Source: Halanaerobium saccharolyticum (lineage in GTDB: Bacteria; Bacillota; Halanaerobiia; Halanaerobiales; Halanaerobiaceae). From it: a stretch of 64,000 nucleotides of DNA. Numbering within the stretch: the stretch's first letter is position 1; each line of letters begins with the position of its first letter. Location: positions 124,001-188,000 of the forward strand of contig NZ_QAXS01000001.1 of the NCBI RefSeq assembly GCF_003053565.1, in the 5' to 3' direction. A model generated the notes under the pieces. It made no database searches. It worked only from the letters and a program-made list of their open reading frames with translations, and was not told the DNA's origin. Below are positions 55,697 through 64,000 of this stretch, one piece after another. A program made the translations under genes and the position numbers.

Positions 55697-56689
55697 ATGA
55701 AGAAAATATTAATATTTACTGCCATTATTTTATTAATCTTTAGTTTTAATATTTACGCTCAGGATGCAGATACTACCAATACTGATTCTGAAACAGAAGA
55801 TCTAGAAAGTCTGGACCTGTCTCAGGAGAAATCTTTTTCCGAATCTGCCAGAGAGGAACTGCTGGGTATTGCTTCCCAGTATGAGAGTTCAACTGATATC
55901 GATGATATTGAAATAGATAACAGCAGCTTTAACCTGACTGGAAATGGAAGCCAGCAAAATCCCGGTTTACAGCTTTTATCTGATCTTAATTTAAATACAG
56001 ATTATAATCAGCAGATTATTGACGATGAGATTATCAGTGAAACTCAGCTTAAACTTGAATATGCAATTAATTCCCGCGCCTTAATTCGAGCCGGTTATAG
56101 TCTGGCTAATCATGAATGGTGGGAATTGCAGGCTGTAAATCCAACAGCTTCGGATTTAGAATCAGGTCAAAACACAGCCATAAATACTGATAATATACTT
56201 TTAACTCCAGAGGGCTCCAATAGAGTCTATCGAGAAGAGCAGGAAAGCAGGCGCAGCCTTGGGCTGGCTTATCAGACCAGTGATCGCTTTACAGTTTCTG
56301 CTGACTTTATAGAAAATAATAATCTGGATAGTTTTAACAATAATTCTGATTTGAATGCTGATTCAACAGTCTTTGGGCTGGAGTATAATGATCCGATGGG
56401 AACTATTAGAGCCAGCTATCAGATTGATTTGAATGATGAGCTGACTCAGCGAATAACTGGGGTGGAGCTTGATTTTAATAATCTGGCTACCTTTAGTGCT
56501 TCCTATAAGCTGCTCAATCCAGAAGACCTGGAGTCAACTTTGAGGTCACAGACTGCCTGGGATTTAGGGCTGGGAGTAACCTTTGATGAAAATTATGGTT
56601 TAAACCTTGGTTATGAATTAATAGAAGATGATGAAAATGAAGAAGAAAGTGAAAGAAATATTAGTGCTTCTTTCGAAATAAATTTTTAA
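55697..56689 (+). CDS. Exported protein with probable outer-membrane beta-barrel
   Basis: The 330-residue protein has a signal peptide (KKILIFTAIILLIFSFNIYA). An acidic N-terminal region (about 25-95) contains LDLSQEKSFSESAREELLGIASQYESST and is followed by alternating strands, e.g. LALEYAINSRALIRAGY-like segments, RRSLGLAYQTSDRFTVSADFIE and DPMGTIRASYQIDLND. It ends ISASFEINF. The C-terminal Phe and the alternating pattern fit a barrel of about ten strands. AAAGGAGG precedes the ATG. Function not recognised. It is probably co-transcribed with the next gene. Confidence 0.62.
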   Translation: MKKILIFTAIILLIFSFNIYAQDADTTNTDSETEDLESLDLSQEKSFSESAREELLGIASQYESSTDIDDIEIDNSSFNLTGNGSQQNPGLQLLSDLNLNTDYNQQIIDDEIISETQLKLEYAINSRALIRAGYSLANHEWWELQAVNPTASDLESGQNTAINTDNILLTPEGSNRVYREEQESRRSLGLAYQTSDRFTVSADFIENNNLDSFNNNSDLNADSTVFGLEYNDPMGTIRASYQIDLNDELTQRITGVELDFNNLATFSASYKLLNPEDLESTLRSQTAWDLGLGVTFDENYGLNLGYELIEDDENEEESERNISASFEINF

Positions 56690-56705
56690 GGATGGTGCAG
56701 TAAAC

Positions 56706-57638
56706 TTGTCATTATATATAAAAAAGATTACAGTACTGCTTATAGTATTTTCAGTTATCATAACACCACTGATGCCCTATTCTCAGCTTCAGGCTGCAGG
56801 GATTATTCCCCTCGATGGTCTGGCTGAGGCGGAAAAACTTTTATATGGTTCAGTACCTGATAAGCCGATTTTAGAGCGGGTAAGTGATGTTGAACAGAGT
56901 TTATATCAAAAAAGACAGCCGGGATCGATTGTAGAAAGAACCGAAAAAATAATTGCTGATCTTTTTGAAACAACAGAAAAATCACCTTCTCTGCTTTTTC
57001 TCTTCAACACAGTCGAATGGGCTGTCAGTGGCGAAATTGGCAGAGCCAGTCTGCTGGAGAGAATCAGCAATTTAGAAAAGATGGTAAGTGGAGAAGTTAA
57101 CGAAGGTGCACTTCAGGAACGAATCAAAGAACTGCATCAGCTGACAATCAGCGGTAAAGAGATGCCGGTCCAGCTGGTAAAAAGCAGTGATGACCAGCTG
57201 ATTCGAATCGAGCTGCTGGAAGAAATTAATTCTAAAACCGCCAGCAGGGGCGAAAAAGTAGCCTATCAGGTTAAGGAAGATTTAAAGATCGAAGATGTTT
57301 TAATTATTCCTGCTGGAACCACCGGTGAGCTTGAGGTTACCGAGATTAAAGAAGCTGGAAAAATGGGCCAGGATGGCGATATTAAAATTGGCTTCCCCAA
57401 ATTGACTGCAATTGACGGCAGTTCCCTGGAAGTCGCAATCGAAGCAGAGGCCCGGGAAGAAAATGAATCACAGAAGCTGGCCATTGGAGCCAGTGTGCTG
57501 GGAACAGCTCTGCTTGGGCTGCCAGGAGTGGTTGTCGGTTATTTTGTTGAAGGTGAGGATGAAAGAATTCCTGCCGGATCTGAATTATATATTCAGCTGA
57601 TTGAAGAAAAAGAAATTAGAGGTATAGTTTTAGAGTAG
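56706..57638 (+). CDS. Exported repeat protein of unknown function
   Basis: The 310-residue protein has a signal peptide (ITVLLIVFSVIITPLMPYSQLQAAG). About three copies of a roughly 38-residue repeat follow (residues 35-150), with pattern E.LLYG....KPILERVSDVEQSLY, then SIVERTEKIIADLF, SLLERISNLEKMVSG and ALQERIKELHQL. A beta domain (about 155-260) and a Gly-rich hydrophobic segment (GASVLGTALLGLPGVVVGYF) precede the end. The family is not recognised; this type occurs in Firmicute envelope regions. TTG 56706 follows AAGGATGG. It is followed by a terminator. Confidence 0.6.
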   Translation: MSLYIKKITVLLIVFSVIITPLMPYSQLQAAGIIPLDGLAEAEKLLYGSVPDKPILERVSDVEQSLYQKRQPGSIVERTEKIIADLFETTEKSPSLLFLFNTVEWAVSGEIGRASLLERISNLEKMVSGEVNEGALQERIKELHQLTISGKEMPVQLVKSSDDQLIRIELLEEINSKTASRGEKVAYQVKEDLKIEDVLIIPAGTTGELEVTEIKEAGKMGQDGDIKIGFPKLTAIDGSSLEVAIEAEAREENESQKLAIGASVLGTALLGLPGVVVGYFVEGEDERIPAGSELYIQLIEEKEIRGIVLE

Positions 57639-57644
57639 ATCTAA

Positions 57645-57666
57645 CCTGCCGCCTGGCGGGTTTTTT
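57645..57666 (+). terminator. Intrinsic terminator upstream of lptD
   Basis: CCTGCC pairs with GGCGGG around GCCT and is followed by six T residues. It lies about 55 bases before the lptD start. Confidence 0.8.
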
Positions 57667-57722
57667 CATATCTTTTTATGAAAATGAAAATAAGAGTGGA
57701 GATTTGCAAAGGAGTTTCTATT

Positions 57723-59498
57723 TTGCTGAAAAAAAATGATTACTTTTTTCAACTAACTGAATATAAAAGCTGTTTTTTGCTTGTTTTGGCCCTGCTTTTT
57801 TTATTATCTCTGCCAGCTGCTGCGGCAGATTATGTGGTCCAGGGTGAGGAAATAACCTTTATTGAGGAGTCGGGTCTGGTGATTTTCGAGGGCTCACCAG
57901 TTTTTAAATCAGCTAATTTTACTGTCCGGGCTGATAAATTTGAGCTGGATACTAAAAACAAAGAGCTGAAAGCCTTTAATAAAGTTGTGATCGAATCAGA
58001 TAAGGACGATCTCCGGGGAGAGAGCCTGGAGTATAATTATCAAACAGAAAAAGGGAGCCTTTATGGGGCTGACGGCAGCCTGGGAGAGATTTATTTTTCC
58101 GGCTCCCGACTTGATATTCTTTCAGCTTCGCCAATTGAAGGAGTTATGCAGTCGGCGGAATTCACCCCCTGCAGCCGGCCTGAAGCTCACTACCACTTTA
58201 AGGCTCAGGAAGTCCGGATTAATCCTGATAATACAATCACCATTCATCATATAGTACCCTACATAGCAAATATACCTGTTTTTTATCTTCCTTATTACTC
58301 TGTGACCTATGATCCAGAAGGTGAGGCAGGAGAAGAATTGAGCAATACCTTTCCGCTGCCTGAGCTTGGTTATGACACTGAAAGAGGAGCTACAGTGGAA
58401 TTTTCCTACCCCTACCAGATCGGCGAGCAGAACAGTGGTAAGATTTATTACTGGCGGGCTGGCTCCGGTGAGGAGCGGGATGAGCGTCGAGAATATCTTA
58501 ATCTGCACCGCTTTACAGATAATTTAAGTTTTAAAAACCGCTATTATTATCTTTATGAATATGACTTAGAAGAGGAAGAATTAGAAACTGAGGAGAAGGA
58601 ATTTGAAAGTTCTCTGCTTTATCAACCTGGAAACTTAAGACTGGAGACTGGATTGATCAGAGATCTGCTGCCAGAAGAGCCGGTCAACAGATATTTTCTT
58701 GATGCAGGTTACAGCTTTGATAGCGGCTTAAAGCTTGGGCTTTTCAAAGAATATGATCCAGAGCTGGAAGAAGTTGTAGAAACTGTTCATACAGCCTCCT
58801 ACCGCTTTCAGAACGGAATTAACGCTTCTCTGAGGCGGGAATATGACAGCAAGGAGCTGATCAAAGAAAAGTACAGTATCAGCCACAGTGAGACAGCTGT
58901 AAACTGGAATCTTAAATATGTAGATGGAGAAGACTATAATTATTATCCCTACCTTGACCTCTCATTTCCTTCCTTTTACTCTTTTAAAGCTGCGTTTGGC
59001 ACCGGCAGGGTAGAAAATGGGGGAGTGGAGTTAAATAAACAGAGGCTTAATTTAGATTATAATAACAGCTGGCAGCTGCCGGGCGGTTTTTCCTATCATT
59101 TAAGCCACAATTATCGGCTGGACCACTATCAGAGTGGTTATGATCAGAAATATCATTTTTCAGTTTTAAATACTGGCCTCCGCTACCGCAAGCAATTAAA
59201 TACAAAATTCCTGCTGCAGGCCGGGCTCTTTTACAAAGAAGATTCAGTTTATGGGGAGTCTCCGCTGCCGGATGACAGAGAGGAAGAGGAGCGGCTGCTT
59301 AAGCCTTCACTTTCCCTCGATCTTAAAGGTGATTACCCGGATTCAGCCTGGGCCATCGAAAGTGACGGCAGTTATGATCTGGATACAGAAGAATGGGAGG
59401 AAATTAATCTCCGCCTCAGGAAAAAAGAAGACTGTTTTGATTTCTTTGTTGGTTATGAATTTATCGATCAGAGCATTAATTTTGGCCTCTCCCTTTAA
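57723..59498 (+). CDS. lptD: LPS-assembly outer-membrane protein LptD
   Basis: Final LPS translocon protein. About 591 residues, shorter than E. coli LptD. A signal segment (FLLVLALLFLLSLPAAAA) is followed by an OstA-like jellyroll (about 40-150, VIFEGSPVFKSANFTVRADKFELD) and the conserved AEFTPCSRPEAHYHFKAQEVRI. The barrel with IPVFYLPYYSVTYDPEG follows and ends after KKEDCFDFFVGYEFID. Cys150 and Cys571 match positions used for interdomain disulfides in LptD. TTG 57723 follows AAAGGAG; the frame extends upstream to 57678. It is not next to the other lpt genes, but is inside the same 20-kb region. An LptE is not seen. Confidence 0.9.
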   Translation: MLKKNDYFFQLTEYKSCFLLVLALLFLLSLPAAAADYVVQGEEITFIEESGLVIFEGSPVFKSANFTVRADKFELDTKNKELKAFNKVVIESDKDDLRGESLEYNYQTEKGSLYGADGSLGEIYFSGSRLDILSASPIEGVMQSAEFTPCSRPEAHYHFKAQEVRINPDNTITIHHIVPYIANIPVFYLPYYSVTYDPEGEAGEELSNTFPLPELGYDTERGATVEFSYPYQIGEQNSGKIYYWRAGSGEERDERREYLNLHRFTDNLSFKNRYYYLYEYDLEEEELETEEKEFESSLLYQPGNLRLETGLIRDLLPEEPVNRYFLDAGYSFDSGLKLGLFKEYDPELEEVVETVHTASYRFQNGINASLRREYDSKELIKEKYSISHSETAVNWNLKYVDGEDYNYYPYLDLSFPSFYSFKAAFGTGRVENGGVELNKQRLNLDYNNSWQLPGGFSYHLSHNYRLDHYQSGYDQKYHFSVLNTGLRYRKQLNTKFLLQAGLFYKEDSVYGESPLPDDREEEERLLKPSLSLDLKGDYPDSAWAIESDGSYDLDTEEWEEINLRLRKKEDCFDFFVGYEFIDQSINFGLSL

Positions 59499-59615
59499 AT
59501 TAAAATATTGATTAGGAACCCTGTCCAGCCAATGGATGAGGTTTTGAATATTTTTTCACAAAGATGCAGGAATTTTTCTTTTTATCGTGAAAGGTAAAGA
59601 AAAAGGGTGATTTTT

Positions 59616-60317
59616 GTGAAAAAGAACACAATAACTATTTTTGCTCTACTGCTTAACTTAATACTGATCTTTTCAATTTTTTGCGGTCTTTTTACTGTCC
59701 CGGCAGCAGCCAGAAACTATCAGCCGGAAATTAGCGGTAGTTTTGAAAGTGGAGATAAGCTCTATACTGACCCCGGTATTCTGGAAGAGGATGAGGAAGA
59801 TACAGTTGATTATTACCAGTATGATAAGCAGTGGCTGCGCTATAAACAGCAGCTTGCCCCCGGAGAATATTATTATCTAAAGGGACAGCGGCAGCAGCGG
59901 ATTTATGAACACAGCCAGACCTATGATAATTTAAATTTAGAGTTGGAGGGTAATTACACCTTTTATTTAACTGAAAGACTGCGTAATAGATTTAAGCTGC
60001 TGCTTCGGGATAAAGATTATCTGGAATCAGAGACCAAAGACTATCAGCTGGCCCGACTGCAGTACACCCTGCAGTTTGATTTCAGTGAAAAACATGATTA
60101 CGAAATTTTAGTACAGAAGCAGTGGACAGAATATGAGCTCAGTCCTGAAAATGATTACCGGCTGAACCGACTTTCTCTAAAATGGGGCTGGAATTTTAGC
60201 GAGAATCTGGATCTAGACACGAGACTGCAGTTTGATCAGCAGTTAAATAATCAAAAGTCTGGGAGGACTGATAAAAGCGGCCGCAAGCTTTCTTTGCATT
60301 TTAAATATAAACTCTAA
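59616..60317 (+). CDS. Exported barrel-like protein after lptD
   Basis: About 233 residues from GTG 59616 (AAAGGG upstream); a GTG at 59607 overlaps the ribosome site. A signal peptide (IFALLLNLILIFSIFCGLFTVPAAA) is followed by a tyrosine-rich set of alternating strands, e.g. EYYYLKGQRQQRIYEH, YDNLNLELEGNYTFYLTE and DYQLARLQYTLQFDFSEKHDYEIL. It ends SLHFKYKL. An eight-stranded barrel is likely from the pattern. The family is not recognised; the end is Leu rather than Phe. It follows lptD after about 110 bases. Confidence 0.6.
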   Translation: MKKNTITIFALLLNLILIFSIFCGLFTVPAAARNYQPEISGSFESGDKLYTDPGILEEDEEDTVDYYQYDKQWLRYKQQLAPGEYYYLKGQRQQRIYEHSQTYDNLNLELEGNYTFYLTERLRNRFKLLLRDKDYLESETKDYQLARLQYTLQFDFSEKHDYEILVQKQWTEYELSPENDYRLNRLSLKWGWNFSENLDLDTRLQFDQQLNNQKSGRTDKSGRKLSLHFKYKL

Positions 60318-60428
60318 TTTTTCTTAATTCTTTAAAAACTTTATAATAAAAATTATTTGTGATATAATATTTTCAATGAGTAGAACAAATAATTTTAGAT
60401 CGTTTATCAACAAAGGAGTTGATCAATT

Positions 60429-62174
60429 TTGAGTTATATGTCCAGATATCGCGATTGGCTTTTAAGTGATTATTTTGATGCGGAAACTAAAGAAGAACTG
60501 GAAGCCATTCAGGATGATGAAGCAGAAATTGAAGATCGTTTTTATAAAAATATTGAATTTGGTACAGGTGGCATGAGAGGGAAAATGGGGGCCGGAACCA
60601 ACAGAATTAACAAATATGTGATCCGGAAAGCCACTCAGGGACTGGCCAATTATATAATTAACTACAGTGATGATGGTCAGGAAAAAGGTGTTGTAATTGC
60701 CTATGACTCTCGACATAATTCACCAGAGTTTTCACTGGAAGCAGCACTTGTGCTCGCTGCCAATGGAATCAAAACATATTTATTTACCGGAATGAGAGCG
60801 ACTCCGGAACTTTCTTATGCAGTTAGAGAGTTAAATGCAATTGGCGGTATAGTAGTAACGGCCAGCCATAATCCATCAGAATATAATGGTTATAAGGTCT
60901 ACTGGGAAGATGGGGGACAGGTAGTGCCTGAGCAGGCAAGAGATATTATCGCCGAGATTGAAGAGATAGATGACTTTTCTATTGTCAAAACTATAGATGA
61001 GATGGAGGCAGTCAATCAGGGCTTATTAAATTATATTGGAGCCGAAATTGATGATAGTTATCAAAAAACTTTAATGGATATTTTACCCGATACAGATCTA
61101 GCAGCAGAGAAGGGCAGTGATTTATCAGTAGTTTATACTCCTTTACATGGAACAGGAAGTACTGTAGTTCCAAAACTTCTCAGTAATTTAGGATTTTCTA
61201 ATCTGCATGTTGTCGAAGAACAGGCAGATGGGGATTCTGACTTTTCTACTGTAGAAAGTCCAAATCCTGAAGATAGAGAAGCTTTTGATATGGCCTTGAA
61301 GCTAGCTGAGAAAAAAGATGCTGAGCTAATTCTGGCAACTGATCCTGACTGTGACCGAATGGCACCCGTGGTCAGAGCTGAGGACGGCAGCTATCAGTTT
61401 TTAAATGGTAATGAAACTGGAGTTTTATTTGCCGACTTTCTTTTAAGAGAAGCTAAAGCTGCAGGTACTCTTCCGGATAATGGTGCAATTATTAAATCAA
61501 TTGTTTCGACAGATATGGTGTTAGGTATTGCTGCTGATTACGGAGTAGAAGTGCTTGATGTGCTGACAGGATTCAAGTTTATTGGGGAAAAGATTACAGA
61601 GTTTGAAGCATCAGGGGAAAAAGAATTTATTCTTGGTTTTGAAGAAAGCCTTGGTTATTTAATTGGAAAACATGCTCGTGATAAAGATGCAGCAGTTGCA
61701 GCCGGTCTGGCAGCAATTATGGCTCTTAAGTATAAGGAAGAAGGAGTAAATCTGCTGGACCGTCTGGCAGAGCTGAGAGAAGAATATGGTTATTATCTGG
61801 AAGATTTAGAATCAATTCGCCTGGAAGGTAAAGAAGGCCAGGAAGTGATTACTAAAACAATAGCCAGCCTCAGAGAAGAAAGTCCGAAAAAAATTGCCGG
61901 CCGCAGAGTAAAAGTGGTTAAGGATTATAAACTTTCTACAAGCCGTTATCTCGATGAGGACCGGGAAGAAGAAATTAAGCTTCCTAAATCAAATGTACTC
62001 CAGTATCTGCTGGAGGGGGATGCTAAACTGACTATCAGACCTTCCGGAACCGAGCCCAAACTTAAATTCTATTTTGCTGTTCGCGAAAAAGATCAGGCAG
62101 CAGCAGAAAAGGAACTGGCAGATTTTAAGGAAAAGCTAATGGCTGAAGTTGAGGAGATAATGGACAGCTTCTAA
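60429..62174 (+). CDS. Phosphoglucomutase/phosphomannomutase (alpha-D-phosphohexomutase)
   Basis: Interconverts glucose 1- and 6-phosphate (or the mannose pair), supplying sugar nucleotides for glycogen or cell-surface polymers. The 581-residue product has the phosphoserine loop TASHNPSEYNGYKVYW, the metal site DPDCDRM, the sugar loop GFEESLGYLIG and the C-terminal phosphate loop RPSGTEPKLKFYF, with GGMRGKMGAGTNRIN near the start. This is the PgcA/bacillary type. TTG 60429 follows AAAGGAG; ATG 60438 is a later alternative. A stem without a T-run follows at 62243. Confidence 0.93.
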   Translation: MSYMSRYRDWLLSDYFDAETKEELEAIQDDEAEIEDRFYKNIEFGTGGMRGKMGAGTNRINKYVIRKATQGLANYIINYSDDGQEKGVVIAYDSRHNSPEFSLEAALVLAANGIKTYLFTGMRATPELSYAVRELNAIGGIVVTASHNPSEYNGYKVYWEDGGQVVPEQARDIIAEIEEIDDFSIVKTIDEMEAVNQGLLNYIGAEIDDSYQKTLMDILPDTDLAAEKGSDLSVVYTPLHGTGSTVVPKLLSNLGFSNLHVVEEQADGDSDFSTVESPNPEDREAFDMALKLAEKKDAELILATDPDCDRMAPVVRAEDGSYQFLNGNETGVLFADFLLREAKAAGTLPDNGAIIKSIVSTDMVLGIAADYGVEVLDVLTGFKFIGEKITEFEASGEKEFILGFEESLGYLIGKHARDKDAAVAAGLAAIMALKYKEEGVNLLDRLAELREEYGYYLEDLESIRLEGKEGQEVITKTIASLREESPKKIAGRRVKVVKDYKLSTSRYLDEDREEEIKLPKSNVLQYLLEGDAKLTIRPSGTEPKLKFYFAVREKDQAAAEKELADFKEKLMAEVEEIMDSF

Positions 62175-62242
62175 AGTCATCGGTAGAATAAACTGGTAGA
62201 TTAAGAGACGCTTATAAAAAAATAGAGGCAGATAAAAAATAA

Positions 62243-62270
62243 AAAGGGAGGCTCTGCCTCCCTTTACTGT
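62243..62270 (+). terminator. Hairpin after phosphoglucomutase gene
   Basis: AAAGGGAGGC (62243-62252) is the exact inverted complement of 62256-62265 around TCT. The T-run is short (TTT then ACTGTATT), so termination efficiency is uncertain. Confidence 0.55.
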
Positions 62271-62303
62271 ATTATTCGGCTTTTTAAGAATAGAGGTGTT
62301 AGC

Positions 62304-64000
62304 ATGAAAAAATCTTTTTTTATTCTTATTTTAGTTATTATTTTCACCACTGCTTTTTCCGGCCTTCTTCTGGCTGAAGCGGAGCCAGACTCTGCAGCCG
62401 GCGAAGATCAGCTGACAGAGGAAAATCAGCTGACAGAGGTGGAGTTTGACGGAGAAAGTTACCTGGTGGAAAATTATCAGCAGTTTAAAGACAAAATTGA
62501 TGCCAGAAAAGAACCAGCTGTGGGGCTTGCCCTTTCAGGTGGTGGGGCTCGAGCAATTGCTAATCTCGGAATCATCAAAGCCCTGGTAGAAAATAATATA
62601 CCTATTGATTTAATGACAGGTACCAGTATGGGCTCAATTATTGCAACTCTTTATGGAAGCGGCCTTTCGCTGGAGCAGATTGAAGAAATTGTAACTGATA
62701 CTCCCTTTACCCGTCTTTTTAATTTTGGCAGAGGAGCTCTGCTGAACAGTAAAAAGGTAAATACTTTTATGGAAGCAGTTGGTCCCCAAAAAAGGCTGGA
62801 AGAATTTTTGATCCCAACAGCTCAGCTCAGTTTTGATCTGGCAGCAGGCAAAAAATACCTGGCCACAGAGGGCAGAATTTCCGAAGTCCTGCAGGCTTCC
62901 TATTCAATTCCCGGGTATTTTCCGATCCATACTCAAGAAGATCACTATTTTATGGATGCCGGGGTGCTGGAGTCATCTCCTGCAAAATCAGCTTCACTGC
63001 TGGGAGCAGATTTCATCATAGCTACTGACACACCTCAGAATGAAGGGCAGTATGATTCTGGAGGAGCCTTTCAATCAGCAACCCGTTTTATAGAAATTAT
63101 TCAGAATCAGTATTCAGGTCAGATTTTGGACCGCTATGCTGATTTTGTAATCACGGCTGATGTGGAAAATTATACCTTTATGGATTTTAATTATGCCAGC
63201 AGGCTGGTGGATATTGGTTATCAGCAGACAATAAAAAGAATGCCCCGCTTAAAAGAAGAGCTGAAAAAAGCAGGAATACCGCTGCGCCAGCCTGCAGCCA
63301 GAGAGACCTATGATCTCGATAATATTCTGCGTGACCTGGAATTTGACCGACTGGTTGTCGAAGAGAGAGGAATAAGTCCTTTGATTTATTATGGGAGAGA
63401 TTTTTCACCCTTCAGTCAGGATTTAATTCGCAGTCCACTGGATGATTTTCAGGTTGGGGCTGAGATCTACTACAACAGTCTGCGCTTGTCTGTGCTGGGG
63501 GCAGAAAGCTGGGAGGATGCCTATTCGGCAGCCCTGCGGGTCAAGAAATTAACTGACGGCTTTGATTTCTACTTAAAATATAGAAACGATTATGATTCAG
63601 CCACCAAAAATGACTATGAGGCTGAGCTTAAATATTTCGGCAGGCGCTTTAACCTGTCAGCCGGCTACGGCAGGCGGCAGGGTCATGAATATTTGCTTTT
63701 TGGCAATGACTTCCGTTATCTCGGCAGAAGTTTTCAGTGGCAGTCCGAAAATGACCTCTTTTTAAACCAGAGTCAAGGAGACTTTGATGTTCTGAGCTCA
63801 AACCTGATTAATTATGACTTTACTGAGGCCTGGAGCATCGGTACCGAAGTTATCTATAACAGCAGTGAGTATGTAGAGTCTCCACTGATTTACAGGGGAC
63901 AGAAGCTGGACAGCAATACCCATCTGCAGGCTTCTTTAAACTTTAATTATAACTATAATCTGCAGCTGCCGATGGAACTATTAAGTTTTCTGCAGCTGAC
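62304..64000 (+). CDS. Patatin-like phospholipase fused to an outer-membrane beta-barrel (3' end outside window)
   Basis: The frame is open from ATG 62304 (GAGGTG upstream) to the window end; 565 complete codons are visible. A signal peptide (SFFILILVIIFTTAFSGLLLA) and an acidic linker are followed by a patatin domain (about 70-330). This has the oxyanion loop SGGGARA, nucleophile Ser108 in GTSMGS and catalytic Asp218 in FMDAGV. After about residue 350 the sequence becomes a barrel with repeated aromatic strands (VGAEIYYNSLRLSVLGAES, FDFYLKYRNDYD, FNLSAGYGRRQGH). This is the plan of type Vd (PlpD-like) autotransporters. Little room is left for the POTRA domain expected between the two. Confidence 0.85.
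   Translation, partial: MKKSFFILILVIIFTTAFSGLLLAEAEPDSAAGEDQLTEENQLTEVEFDGESYLVENYQQFKDKIDARKEPAVGLALSGGGARAIANLGIIKALVENNIPIDLMTGTSMGSIIATLYGSGLSLEQIEEIVTDTPFTRLFNFGRGALLNSKKVNTFMEAVGPQKRLEEFLIPTAQLSFDLAAGKKYLATEGRISEVLQASYSIPGYFPIHTQEDHYFMDAGVLESSPAKSASLLGADFIIATDTPQNEGQYDSGGAFQSATRFIEIIQNQYSGQILDRYADFVITADVENYTFMDFNYASRLVDIGYQQTIKRMPRLKEELKKAGIPLRQPAARETYDLDNILRDLEFDRLVVEERGISPLIYYGRDFSPFSQDLIRSPLDDFQVGAEIYYNSLRLSVLGAESWEDAYSAALRVKKLTDGFDFYLKYRNDYDSATKNDYEAELKYFGRRFNLSAGYGRRQGHEYLLFGNDFRYLGRSFQWQSENDLFLNQSQGDFDVLSSNLINYDFTEAWSIGTEVIYNSSEYVESPLIYRGQKLDSNTHLQASLNFNYNYNLQLPMELLSFLQL

Overview
The window looks like a chromosomal segment from an anaerobic, halophilic, diderm Firmicute, most likely of the order Halanaerobiales. 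Three things suggest this. Housekeeping synteny is of Firmicute type (rho, rpmE, tdk, prfA, prmC, tsaC/sua5, low-molecular-weight phosphatase, upp, then an F-type ATP synthase operon). The main ATP synthase c subunit carries the complete Na+-binding signature. A complete-looking lipopolysaccharide/outer-membrane block is present even though the central genes look Firmicute-like. The assignment is an inference from gene content and was not tested by a search. Almost everything is on the plus strand. TTG start codons behind strong GGAGG-type ribosome sites are very common, and two genes appear to start with ATT.

Layout. 1-2331: end of a class II fructose-bisphosphate aldolase gene, a CaCA-type cation exchanger, two small palindromic repeats and one 270-bp inverted-repeat element. 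2332-3591: rho. 3801-8282: an AT-rich module (lipoprotein, beta-barrel-like protein, lipoprotein) sitting between rho and rpmE. 8457-14896: rpmE with a pseudoknotted leader, tdk, prfA, prmC, sua5, phosphatase, upp and a WecA/TagO-type glycosyl-1-phosphate transferase. 15036-22678: the ATP synthase operon, ordered atpZ-B-E1-I-E2-F-H-A-G-D-C. 22687-24493: a TetR regulator and a DUF6544-like protein on the minus strand, enclosed by inverted repeats. 24567-30680: YueI-like protein, murA, PfkB-like kinase, CBS protein and two tandem cation/proton antiporters.

30813-51893 is a nearly continuous envelope block: mreB, a SpoIVB/S55-like protein, tamB, bamA, three Skp/OmpH-like or coiled-coil periplasmic proteins, lpxD, lpxC, fabZ, lpxA, lpxI, lpxB, lptC, lptA, lptB, one lptF/G permease, a DUF3084 protein and a RuvX-like protein. 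51936-64000 continues the envelope theme: an SLH-domain porin behind a long structured leader, several beta-barrel proteins, CcdA (minus strand), lptD, phosphoglucomutase, and a patatin fused to a beta-barrel that runs off the window.

The envelope genes form a coherent pathway. LpxA/C/D/I/B make the lipid A disaccharide, FabZ supplies hydroxyacyl chains, LptB-F/G-C-A-D move LPS to the surface, BamA/TamB and Skp-like chaperones assemble barrels, and the SLH porin can tether the outer membrane to the wall. The most unusual observation is AtpE1, a full-length c-subunit paralogue that has lost the ion-binding glutamate (Gly68) and its partner glutamine (Met35). It is encoded beside an intact Na+-type c subunit, which suggests a mixed c-ring or an assembly role. 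Other leads are the structured leader of the SLH porin, an antiporter paralogue with Asp-Asp changed to Asp-Asn, the inverted-repeat elements, and an intrinsic terminator inside the start of a coding region.
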